Assembly (NCBI RefSeq): GCF_029850875.1
Contig: NZ_JAOVAM010000010.1
Coordinates: forward strand, 1-48,214
DNA length: 48,214 nucleotides
Origin: Rothia similimucilaginosa
GTDB lineage: Bacteria > Actinomycetota > Actinomycetes > Actinomycetales > Micrococcaceae
Reading direction: 5' to 3'
The position numbers and the translations under genes were made by a program. The first letter of the stretch is position 1. Each line of letters begins with the position of its first letter. This document shows, one piece after another, positions 41,479-48,214 of the stretch. The notes under the pieces were generated by a model. That model had not been told where the DNA came from. It saw only the letters and a list, made by a program, of their open reading frames with translations, and searched no databases.

Positions 41479-43068
41479 ATGTCTGAAATGCACGATTCAG
41501 CGAACAATATTGCCTACCTTTTGGCAGAGGCTGCTTCTGGTTCGGGAGCTAAGACAGCTTTGGCGATTCCGGCTTCTGACTCTGCTGATGTGCGGGTAGT
41601 GAGCTACGCGCAGTTGGCGTCTGCGGCCGCGCAGGTTCAGCGTCATTTGGCGGCGCTCGGTGTTGGGCGTGGTGACCGCGTGGCGTTGTCTATGCCGAAT
41701 GTGGCGTTGATGCCGGCGCTGTATTACGGCATTGTGGCTGCGGGTGCGATTTGTGTTCCGTTGAATCCGCTGTTGTCGGGTGCTGAGTTGGAGTATCATC
41801 TGCGCGATAGCGGGGCGAAGGCACTTTTTGCTTTTGCGGGTACTCGTCTGGCGTCGGTGGCATCCTCGACGGTTCCGGTGAAGAACGGTTCGGTTCATTG
41901 CGAGATTTTCACCGGGGGAGAGGGCTCGCCGGTGGCTCCTTTTGATACGCCTGCCGATAGTGCGCTGTTGGCTACTGTTCTGGAGCCTGTCCCGGTGGCG
42001 GTGAGCGAGCCGGCGATTATTCTGTACACTTCGGGTACGACGGGCAAACCGAAGGGTGCGACGCTGACCCACGCGAATATCCTCTCGAATGCTCGTAGCT
42101 GTGTCAGCGTTTTTGGTTTTACCGCTGAGGATGTCATTTTTGGTGGACTTCCGCTATTCCACGCGTTTGGGCAGACGGTGTCGATGAACGCGGCGTTTGC
42201 GGCGTCGGCTACTGTGGCTTTGCTGCCACGTTTTACCCCTGATGGTGCGCTGAATCTGATTGAGGGTGCAGGGGTGTCGGTGTTGGCTGCGGTCCCAAGC
42301 ATGTATGTGTCGTTAGCGGCGGCGCTGGAGGCTGAGCCTGAGCGTGCACGCTCGCTGCGTGGTTGCATCCGTTTCGGTATTTCGGGCGGTTCGCCGTTGC
42401 CTGCGCCGGTGCATTCTGCGTTGAAAATGCTGATTGAGTGCCCGGTATATGAGGGCTACGGTTTGAGTGAGACGTCGCCGGTGGTTTCGTTTAATCAGGC
42501 GGAGTTTGGCATGGTGCTCGGTTCGGTGGGTCGTGTGCTGCCGGGTGTGCAGGTGCAGGTCCGTTGCCCGCAAGGCTCCGAGTGCGCTCCGGGTGTGAGC
42601 GGTCAGCTGTGGGTGCGCGGTGAGAACGTGATGGCTGGCTACTGGAATAACCCGGCGGCTACTGCTGAGGTTTTTGACGGCGAGTGGTTTGCGACCGGCG
42701 ATGTTGCTCGTGTCGATGAGCAGGGCAATATTTTTATTGTGGATCGTATTAAAGACATGGTTCTGCGTAACGGCTATTCGGTGTATCCGCGTGAGATTGA
42801 GGATGTTCTCTATACCCATGAGCAGGTGCAGTCTGCAGCGGTGTTGGGCGTGCCGGATGAGCGAGTGGGCGAGGAGGTTGTCGCCGTGGTGATGCCGCGT
42901 CCGGGTGCTGATGAGGGTGTGCTGCAGGCGGAGTTGAATGCGTTGGCTCGTACTCGTTTGGCGGCGTATAAGTACCCTCGCCGCTACGTGATGGTGGAGA
43001 GCATGCCTTTGGGCCCGACCGGTAAGATTCTTAAGCGTGACTTGCGGGTTTTGATTCAGCGGGGCTAA
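41479..43068 (+). CDS. AMP-dependent acyl-CoA synthetase/ligase
   Basis: Adenylate-forming enzyme, most like long-chain fatty acid-CoA ligases. The AMP-binding P-loop LYTSGTTGKPKG starts near residue 182, GYGLSETSPVV near 325, WFATGDVARVDEQGN near 400, and the C-terminal lysine in PTGKILKRDLR near 515. Length 529. It could make acyl-CoA or acyl-AMP; chain length is not deducible. It lies between argR and apt and has no pathway neighbours here. The region upstream is AT-rich. Confidence 0.85.
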   Translation: MSEMHDSANNIAYLLAEAASGSGAKTALAIPASDSADVRVVSYAQLASAAAQVQRHLAALGVGRGDRVALSMPNVALMPALYYGIVAAGAICVPLNPLLSGAELEYHLRDSGAKALFAFAGTRLASVASSTVPVKNGSVHCEIFTGGEGSPVAPFDTPADSALLATVLEPVPVAVSEPAIILYTSGTTGKPKGATLTHANILSNARSCVSVFGFTAEDVIFGGLPLFHAFGQTVSMNAAFAASATVALLPRFTPDGALNLIEGAGVSVLAAVPSMYVSLAAALEAEPERARSLRGCIRFGISGGSPLPAPVHSALKMLIECPVYEGYGLSETSPVVSFNQAEFGMVLGSVGRVLPGVQVQVRCPQGSECAPGVSGQLWVRGENVMAGYWNNPAATAEVFDGEWFATGDVARVDEQGNIFIVDRIKDMVLRNGYSVYPREIEDVLYTHEQVQSAAVLGVPDERVGEEVVAVVMPRPGADEGVLQAELNALARTRLAAYKYPRRYVMVESMPLGPTGKILKRDLRVLIQRG

Positions 43069-43121
43069 TTCCGATAGGGAGTTCTTGGTGCTCATCTGAG
43101 GACAACTGTAGATGAAGAGGG

Positions 43122-43176
43122 TAGAATCTTGTAGGCGGCTTCTACCGCGCTATTGTTCCCGGACGGTTTTTCCGGG
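43122..43176 (+). promoter_or_regulatory. Candidate apt promoter and leader hairpin
   Basis: TAGAAT (43122-43127) fits a -10. Its leader holds a 6-bp stem CCCGGA/TCCGGG (43158-43163 with 43171-43176). The apt start with GAAAGAGAG follows. Confidence 0.4.
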
Positions 43177-43202
43177 GCTATCCCCTTCACGAAAGAGAGA
43201 GC

Positions 43203-43778
43203 ATGAGCGTTCCCGCTTCTGAGGCTTCGCGAACCCCTATTGAGCAGTTGATTCCGGCTGCTTGCGCTACAATTCCGAATTACCCGCACGAGGGTATCCT
43301 CTTTTACGATGTGACCACTCTCTTCGCTAATGCTGAGGTGTTCAAGGCGTGCATTGATGAGCTGGCTGCTCGTTTTGAGGGTCAGTTTGATGTGGCGGCT
43401 GGTGTTGAGGCTCGCGGTTTCTTGCTGGCTTCTGCGCTCGCATACGCTACGGGCACTGGCATTATGACGGTTCGTAAGGCGGGTAAGCTTCCGCGTGAGA
43501 CGTACCGTGAGGAGTATGCACTGGAGTACGGTAGCGCTGCGATTGAGATTCACTGTAATGATTTCGCGCCGGGCACCCGTGTTCTTTTGCTGGATGATCT
43601 GCTGGCGACTGGCGGTACCCTGGTGGCTGCCGCGAAGCTGGTGGAGCGCGCGAACCTGAAGGTTGCCGGCGTTGGCGCTCTTCTGGAGCTGGAGGGCCTG
43701 GGCGGTCGTGAGGCGTTGGACGGTTACCGTCTTGAGACGCTGAGCTTGGTGTCTGAGTACCCGCTGCCGTCGAAGTAG
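43203..43778 (+). CDS. apt: Adenine phosphoribosyltransferase
   Basis: Salvages adenine with PRPP to AMP. The PRPP-binding motif VLLLDDLLATGGTL spans about 127-140, and GVEARGFLLASALAYATG and FYDVTTLFAN are family regions. Length 191, slightly long. In many Actinobacteria apt lies in secDF-relA; here it is alone, before the helicase gene. The start has GAAAGAGAG upstream. Confidence 0.93.
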   Translation: MSVPASEASRTPIEQLIPAACATIPNYPHEGILFYDVTTLFANAEVFKACIDELAARFEGQFDVAAGVEARGFLLASALAYATGTGIMTVRKAGKLPRETYREEYALEYGSAAIEIHCNDFAPGTRVLLLDDLLATGGTLVAAAKLVERANLKVAGVGALLELEGLGGREALDGYRLETLSLVSEYPLPSK

Positions 43779-43835
43779 TTTTATAGAGTTTGAGGCTACC
43801 GCCGTTTGGGTGTGTGTAGCTGATATTGATGAGGG

Positions 43836-43870
43836 GTGCCCCGCCGGTTGAACCGGTGGGGTACTTTTCT
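43836..43870 (+). terminator. Terminator after apt
   Basis: A 13-bp stem with two G-T pairs (43836-43848 with 43852-43864) and a 3-base loop, followed by TTTTCT. Confidence 0.85.
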
Positions 43871-43980
43871 ATGGGGGCAATATTTCTGCCCTTCGGAGCC
43901 TGTCCTGTAAAATAGTGACCCGTATTTTTGGGTGTCTGTCGCACCCTGTCTTTGAGACACTATAGGTTTAAGGAGCTTAC

Positions 43981-46275
43981 GTGTCATCTGAATCTCTACC
44001 CCAGAAGTCTGCTGATTCTTCGGCGGCTGAGAAGCTGTTTGCCGAGCAGATGGCTGCGGAGCGTGAGTATGTTGCTCGCGTGTATGCTCGTCTGGATAAG
44101 CTCCGTGAGGAGACGGCTGAGATGCTGGCTGCTGTTCGTAAGAATCAGGCGGTGGGCGGTCATCAGAACCGTTCGGAGCGTGACTCTTTTGCTACTCACT
44201 ATGAGGATCGTTTGGCGCAGCTGAATGCTGTGGATTCTCGTCTGACGTTTGGTCGTTTGGATATGGACCGTGAGGGCGCTGATGCGGTGCGATATATCGG
44301 TCGTATTGGTATTACGGATAGCAATCAGCAGCGTCTGCTGATGGACTGGCGTGCCCCGGAGGCGGGTACGTTCTATCAGGCGACTGCCTTTCAGCCGATG
44401 GGCGTGCGCCGCCGCCGTCACCTGATGCTTGAGGGCCGCACTGTCGTAAATATTGAGGATGAGGTCTTCGATTCGGAGATGCTGCAGGATGAGGACACTC
44501 TCCACGGTGAGGGTGCTCTGTTGGCGGCGTTGAATAAGAAGCGTACGGGCCGCATGGGCGATATTGTGGCGACGATTCAGGCTGAGCAGGATGCTATTAT
44601 CCGCTCGGAGCTACCGGGTGTGCGTGTTGTGCAGGGCGGTCCGGGTACCGGTAAGACTGCTGTGGCGCTACATCGTGCGGCGTACCTGCTGTACACGAAC
44701 CGTGAGCGCCTGTCGAAGGCTGGCGTGCTGGTGGTTGGTCCGTCGAATTCGTTCATGTGGTATATCGAACGTGTGCTTCCTTCGCTGGGTGAGACCGGCG
44801 TGGTGATGTCTTCGTTGGCGACCCTGTACCCGGGTTTGCGTGCTGTGCCTGAGAAGGATCGCGCGGTTGCTGCGTTGAAGGGCGATTTGCGCATGGTGAA
44901 GGTTATTAAGCGTGCGGTGGCGGATCGTCAGAAGGTGCCGGCTCAGGTTCAGCGTCTGAATGTTGAGGGTACTGATGTTGAGCTGACTCCGGAGATGGTT
45001 CGTTCGGCTCGTTCTCGCGCTCGTTCGACTGGCAAGCCGCATAATGAGGCTCGTGAGACGTTCGTGAAGATTCTGTTGAAGGAACTGACCGCGAAGCTGG
45101 ATGATCAGCTGAACCGTGCGGCGGGTCGTGTGGTGGAGCGTCCGTATCTGCAGGATGATGTGCGTGCCTCGATGGATGTGCGCCGTGCCTTGAACTTGGC
45201 GTGGATGCCGCTGTCGCCGGAGACTCTGTTGCGTTCGCTGTTCTCGAAGCCGCACTATCTGGAGTCTGCGACTCGTGAGTTGTCGAAGCCTGAGCGTGAG
45301 CTGCTGGTTCGCCCGGCGGATGCCCCTTTCACGGAGGCTGATGTTCCTCTGTTGGATGAGGCTGCTGAACTTTTGGGTGATTTTTCGAAGGTGACCGGTG
45401 CGGCTGCTGCGGCTCGTGCTGCGGCGGAGCATCGTGCGAACCTTGAGAATGCGGCGAAGGCTCTGGAGAATGTTCACCAGTCGCTGGAGGATATTGGCGC
45501 CGATGGCGTAATTACTCCAGAGCAGATTGCGATGATGAATGAGGTTCGTGGCGAGCGTATGACTGCTGCGACTGCGGCGTCGGCTGATCGTACGTGGGCG
45601 TATGGCCATATTGTGGTGGATGAGGCTCAGGAGCTCTCACCTATGCAGTGGCGTCTGTTGATGCGTCGTTGTCCGATGAAGTCGTTCACGATTGTGGGCG
45701 ATATTGCTCAGGCTTCTTCTGCTGCGGCTGCTTCGTCGTGGTCGCAGGCGTTGGAGCCGTTTGTGGGTGAGCGTTTCACTCTGGAGGAGCTGACGATTAA
45801 TTACCGTACTCCGGCTCAGATTGCTGAGGCGGCGGTGTCGGTTGCTCAGGCGGCTGGCTATGAGGTGTCTGCGCCTCGTGCGGTGCGTGAGGGCCGTTGG
45901 GCTCCGCTGGTTCATGAGGTTGCTTCCGAGTCTGTTGTGGAGCAGACCGTGTCTGTGGTCAGTGAGGAGGTCGCTCATTCGGGTGGTGCTCTGATTGGTG
46001 TGGTGTGCCCGCCGAGCCTGTATGTTCAGACGGTTCAGGCTGTGGCTCGTGCTCATTCTGATCGTACGGGTACTGCGCAGACAGCGCTGAAGAGTCAGGT
46101 GCTGGTTTTGACTCCGTGGGAGGCGAAGGGGCTGGAGTTTGATGTTGTGGTGATTGTTGAGCCGCAGCAGCTGATTGATGATGCTGATGGTGCTGTGGGT
46201 GATTTGTATGTGTCGATGACTCGTCCGACTCAGCGCCTGCACATGGTGGGTTCGCGGATGCCTGCGGGTCTGTAG
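43981..46275 (+). CDS. HelD/HelR-like UvrD-type helicase (RNA polymerase-associated)
   Basis: Superfamily 1 ATPase of 764 residues resembling actinobacterial HelD class II and HelR, which pull stalled or rifamycin-bound RNA polymerase off DNA. An N-terminal coiled-coil (about 15-60) precedes RYIGRIGITDSNQQRLLMDWRAP, a HelD/HelR hallmark. Walker A GGPGTGKTA lies near 219 and Walker B VVDEAQELSPMQW near 546; motif VI appears in LYVSMTRPTQRLH. The GTG start is preceded by AAGGAGC. A -10 TAAAAT is at 43908. No rifamycin-associated element was recognised upstream. The role in rifampicin tolerance is family inference. Confidence 0.85.
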   Translation: MSSESLPQKSADSSAAEKLFAEQMAAEREYVARVYARLDKLREETAEMLAAVRKNQAVGGHQNRSERDSFATHYEDRLAQLNAVDSRLTFGRLDMDREGADAVRYIGRIGITDSNQQRLLMDWRAPEAGTFYQATAFQPMGVRRRRHLMLEGRTVVNIEDEVFDSEMLQDEDTLHGEGALLAALNKKRTGRMGDIVATIQAEQDAIIRSELPGVRVVQGGPGTGKTAVALHRAAYLLYTNRERLSKAGVLVVGPSNSFMWYIERVLPSLGETGVVMSSLATLYPGLRAVPEKDRAVAALKGDLRMVKVIKRAVADRQKVPAQVQRLNVEGTDVELTPEMVRSARSRARSTGKPHNEARETFVKILLKELTAKLDDQLNRAAGRVVERPYLQDDVRASMDVRRALNLAWMPLSPETLLRSLFSKPHYLESATRELSKPERELLVRPADAPFTEADVPLLDEAAELLGDFSKVTGAAAAARAAAEHRANLENAAKALENVHQSLEDIGADGVITPEQIAMMNEVRGERMTAATAASADRTWAYGHIVVDEAQELSPMQWRLLMRRCPMKSFTIVGDIAQASSAAAASSWSQALEPFVGERFTLEELTINYRTPAQIAEAAVSVAQAAGYEVSAPRAVREGRWAPLVHEVASESVVEQTVSVVSEEVAHSGGALIGVVCPPSLYVQTVQAVARAHSDRTGTAQTALKSQVLVLTPWEAKGLEFDVVVIVEPQQLIDDADGAVGDLYVSMTRPTQRLHMVGSRMPAGL

Positions 46276-46327
46276 CTTTGTGGCTCGTGTAGCCTCTATC
46301 GGTTATTTCTATTTCTTTGAGCCGGTT

Positions 46328-46381
46328 CCGCACCGGTTTGGGCGCTCGCTTGGTTTTTTCTGAGCGATTGGGCTGGTGCGG
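46328..46381 (+). terminator. Hairpin downstream of helicase gene
   Basis: CCGCACC (46328-46334) pairs with GGTGCGG (46375-46381), enclosing GCTCGC/GAGCGA complementarity and an internal TTTTTT. Weak to moderate as a terminator. Confidence 0.4.
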
Positions 46382-46384
46382 TGC

Positions 46385-46390
46385 TAGGCT
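46385..46390 (+). promoter_or_regulatory. Candidate extended -10 of tyrS
   Basis: TAGGCT preceded by TGC (extended -10) lies 57 bases before the tyrS ATG. No clear -35. Confidence 0.35.
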
Positions 46391-46447
46391 TGTTACATAT
46401 TTTGTTCGAGCGCCTTCGGGCGTTGTTACCTTGTGAATGGGAGAAGC

Positions 46448-47752
46448 ATGTCTGCCGAGATCCTCAACGCGCAGCATAATGACGATACCTTCGAGAATAT
46501 TTGGCAGGAGCTGAAGTGGCGCGGCCTGGTGCACGTGAGCACTGATGAGGCTGCTCTGGAGAAGGCGCTGAGCGAGGAGAGCCTGACTTTCTATACGGGT
46601 TATGATCCGACTGCGGCTTCTTTGCATCTGGGCCACCTGGTGCAGCTGCTGGTGATGCGTCGTCTGCAGCTTGCTGGTCACAAGCCGCTGGGTCTGGTAG
46701 GTGGTTTCACCGGTTTGATTGGTGATCCGCGTCAGACTTCTGAGCGTGTGCTGAACTCTCCTGAGGTTGTTGCTGAGTGGGTTAAGTCTCTGCGCGCTCA
46801 GATTGAGCGTTTCCTATCTTTCGAGGGTGAGAACGCTGCTCGTATGGTGAATAACCTGGATTGGAGCGGTCAGATGTCTGCTCTGCAGCTGCTGCGCGAT
46901 GTTGGTAAGCATTTCCGCGTGGGCACCATGGTGAAGAAGGAGATTGTTGCGAAGCGTCTGAACTCTGATGAGGGCATTTCGTACACCGAGTTCTCGTACC
47001 AGATTCTGCAGGGCTTGGACTTCTTGGAGCTGAACCGTCGTTTCGGTTGTACTCTGCAGACCGGTGGTTCTGATCAGTGGGGTAACCTGACGAGCGGTAC
47101 TGAGCTGATTCGTAAGGTGGAGGGTAAGAGCGTTCACGCTATTGGTACTCCGCTGATTACTAACTCTGATGGCACTAAGTTTGGTAAGAGCGAGGGTAAC
47201 GCTATTTGGCTGAACCCGCAGATGTGCTCGCCGTACGCTTTCTATCAGTTCTGGCTGAACACTGCGGATGCAGATGTAGTGGATCGTTTGAAGGTCTTTA
47301 CTTTCTTGACTCGTGCTGAGATTGCTGAGTTTGCGGAGAAGGTTGAGAAGGAGCCGTTTAAGCGCGAGGCGCAGAAGACTCTGGCATACCTGGTGACTTC
47401 ACTGGTTCACGGTACTGAGGCTACTGATCAGGCTGTGGCTGCTTCGGAGGCTTTGTTCGGTAAGGGCGATTTCGCTGCTCTGGATGAGGCTACCTTGGAG
47501 TCTGTGGTTGCTGAGCTTCCTTCAGCTAAGCTGTCCGAGGATCGTCTGGACATGATTTCTGTTCTGACTGAGCTGGGCTTTGCGAAGTCTAACTCTGAGG
47601 CTCGTCGCATTCTGAAGGAAGGCGGTGCTTCGGTGAACGGTGTGAAGGTTCAGGGCGAGGACGCAGCTATTTCTAAGGATGATCTGCTGCACGGTCGTTT
47701 TGCGATGGTTCGCCGTGGCAAGAAGAACCAGGGGGCTGTAGAGCTTATCTAA
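46448..47752 (+). CDS. tyrS: Tyrosyl-tRNA synthetase
   Basis: Class I synthetase. The HIGH motif is HLGH in ASLHLGHLVQ (about 57-66), the KMSKS equivalent is KFGKS (about 244), and a C-terminal S4 RNA-binding domain begins near 380 (SEARRILKEGGASVNG). I start at 46448, where GGGAGAAGC precedes the ATG and the length is 434. Position at this locus is conserved in Actinobacteria after the arg cluster region. Confidence 0.97.
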   Translation: MSAEILNAQHNDDTFENIWQELKWRGLVHVSTDEAALEKALSEESLTFYTGYDPTAASLHLGHLVQLLVMRRLQLAGHKPLGLVGGFTGLIGDPRQTSERVLNSPEVVAEWVKSLRAQIERFLSFEGENAARMVNNLDWSGQMSALQLLRDVGKHFRVGTMVKKEIVAKRLNSDEGISYTEFSYQILQGLDFLELNRRFGCTLQTGGSDQWGNLTSGTELIRKVEGKSVHAIGTPLITNSDGTKFGKSEGNAIWLNPQMCSPYAFYQFWLNTADADVVDRLKVFTFLTRAEIAEFAEKVEKEPFKREAQKTLAYLVTSLVHGTEATDQAVAASEALFGKGDFAALDEATLESVVAELPSAKLSEDRLDMISVLTELGFAKSNSEARRILKEGGASVNGVKVQGEDAAISKDDLLHGRFAMVRRGKKNQGAVELI

Positions 47753-47806
47753 TACAGAGTTGATTTAGTCTTCTCGATATATAGAAGGGGAGGAGTCTTC
47801 TCTGCT

Positions 47807-47834
47807 GAGTGTTTAGTACTGAGTGTTTGGTACT
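47807..47834 (+). repeat. 14-base tandem repeat downstream of tyrS
   Basis: GAGTGTTTAGTACT (47807-47820) and GAGTGTTTGGTACT (47821-47834) are adjacent copies differing at one base. No gene explains them. Confidence 0.7.
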
Positions 47835-47874
47835 GACAGTTCGGTGGGGGAGTGCTCCTCCTTTTCTGTCCCCT

Positions 47875-47916
47875 ATATATGTAGAGCCCCTTCGTCAGGA
47901 GAGGCTCTACATATAT
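47875..47916 (+). terminator. Hairpin downstream of tyrS
   Basis: A perfect 14-bp stem ATATATGTAGAGCC / GGCTCTACATATAT (47875-47888 with 47903-47916) with a 14-base loop. TGTCGTTCTG follows. It may end tyrS transcription or be a small RNA element. Confidence 0.65.
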
Positions 47917-48214
47917 GTCGTTCTGTATCTTTGCTGTCCAAGTGTTCCTCCGTTGTACGCTTCTCGAGTTGGTCGGCGCTGCCTGGTTGTTTAATGGGCG
48001 CTGTCTGTTCTGTTTGGATGCTCCGAGAGGGCATTCTGCAGGTTTTTTGGGTTCTTTTGAAGGTTTTTAAACTTTTTTCGAAGAACTTTTGAGGAGCTTA
48101 TCCTTTCCTGACTAGGGGTTCTAGTGTCATGTTTGGGTCAGGATGGACCTAAACCCCCGTGTTTGTGGTCTACTTCACCCTTTTTGAGGTTGCATGGGTG
48201 TTTAGGCGTCTGTA
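47917..48214. other. Non-coding T-rich region at window end
   Basis: I see no convincing gene here. The segment 48037-48105 is T-rich with a TTCGAA at 48077-48082, and the tail may be a promoter region for a gene or operon beyond the window. Small open frames at 47809-48092 lack ribosome sites and family features. Confidence 0.4.

Noticed and set aside
43780-43980. Rifamycin-associated element upstream of the HelR-like gene
   Set aside because: No inverted repeat resembling the known element was found; only an apt terminator and a -10 candidate.
47809-48092. Two small overlapping open frames after tyrS
   Set aside because: They cross the tandem repeat and hairpin, lack ribosome sites, and show no protein-like character.
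48000-48214. Start of a ribosomal RNA operon at the window end
   Set aside because: The sequence does not match 16S rRNA and no clear promoter tandem was seen; it could only be an upstream region.
1-48214. CRISPR arrays, insertion sequences, prophage or toxin-antitoxin modules
   Set aside because: No regularly spaced repeats, transposase or integrase motifs, or paired small toxin/antitoxin genes were seen.

Overview
The window is a chromosomal, almost entirely chromosomally conserved stretch of a medium/high-GC actinobacterium. Gene order (ftsK-pgsA-cinA-clgR-type regulator-DUF3046-recA-recX; miaB-miaA-dapF-hflX-dinG-type helicase-lexA-LysM; hisH/hisA-DUF1844-infC-rpmI-rplT-rRNA methyltransferase; pheS-pheT-argR; tyrS) is that of the Micrococcaceae. 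The moderate GC, compact genome and missing amino-acid genes point to a host-associated member such as Rothia. That genus call is inference from content and codon style, not a database match. I see no insertion sequences, prophage, CRISPR array, rRNA or tRNA genes.

Layout. 1-9.6 kb: DNA translocase FtsK, phospholipid synthesis (PgsA), CinA-type amidase, an HTH regulator, DUF3046, RecA and an unusually long RecX. 9.7-11.1 kb: a divergent kinase-fold protein of unknown role. 11.1-20.6 kb: tRNA modification (MiaB, MiaA), an inserted AT-richer acyltransferase whose start looks broken, DapF, an RsmC-like methyltransferase, HflX and a DinG-family Fe-S helicase. 20.8-23.0 kb: LexA and a divergent LysM membrane protein separated by a long AT-rich regulatory region. 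23.1-24.7 kb: a HisH-like protein without glutaminase catalytic residues, translationally coupled to HisA/PriA; the usual hisDCB genes are absent. 24.8-28.3 kb: DUF1844, then the infC-rpmI-rplT ribosomal operon (AUU start and attenuator-like leader) and a SpoU-type RNA methyltransferase. 28.4-30.7 kb: a CDF metal exporter, DUF421 and a Nudix hydrolase. 31.1-34.8 kb: the efeUOB ferrous iron/haem uptake operon behind a candidate DtxR/IdeR box; efeU may be frameshifted at its start. 35.0-41.3 kb: two unknown membrane proteins around pheST, then an orphan argR where the argCJBDF-R-GH cluster normally sits. 41.5-47.8 kb: acyl-CoA ligase, apt, a HelD/HelR-like RNA polymerase-associated helicase and tyrS. 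47.8-48.2 kb: non-coding with repeats and a hairpin.

Themes. (1) Reductive evolution of amino-acid synthesis: his and arg clusters appear cut out, leaving a catalytically dead HisH, a retained HisA (probably the bifunctional PriA type) and an orphan ArgR. (2) An SOS axis: recA, recX, lexA, LysM and dinG share the window, with TTCGAA-rich clusters upstream of recA and between lexA and the LysM gene. (3) A recurring promoter layout, TAnnnT followed by 6-7 bases and then the start codon, suggests leaderless mRNAs for ftsK, miaB, miaA and the rRNA methyltransferase, and near-leaderless for hflX. (4) Most genes end in long perfect hairpins. No clear-cut new multi-gene defence or biosynthetic system is visible; the most interesting items are the pseudo-glutaminase HisH, the RecX extension, the possible start-region lesions in efeU and the acyltransferase, and the ribosomal-operon leaders.
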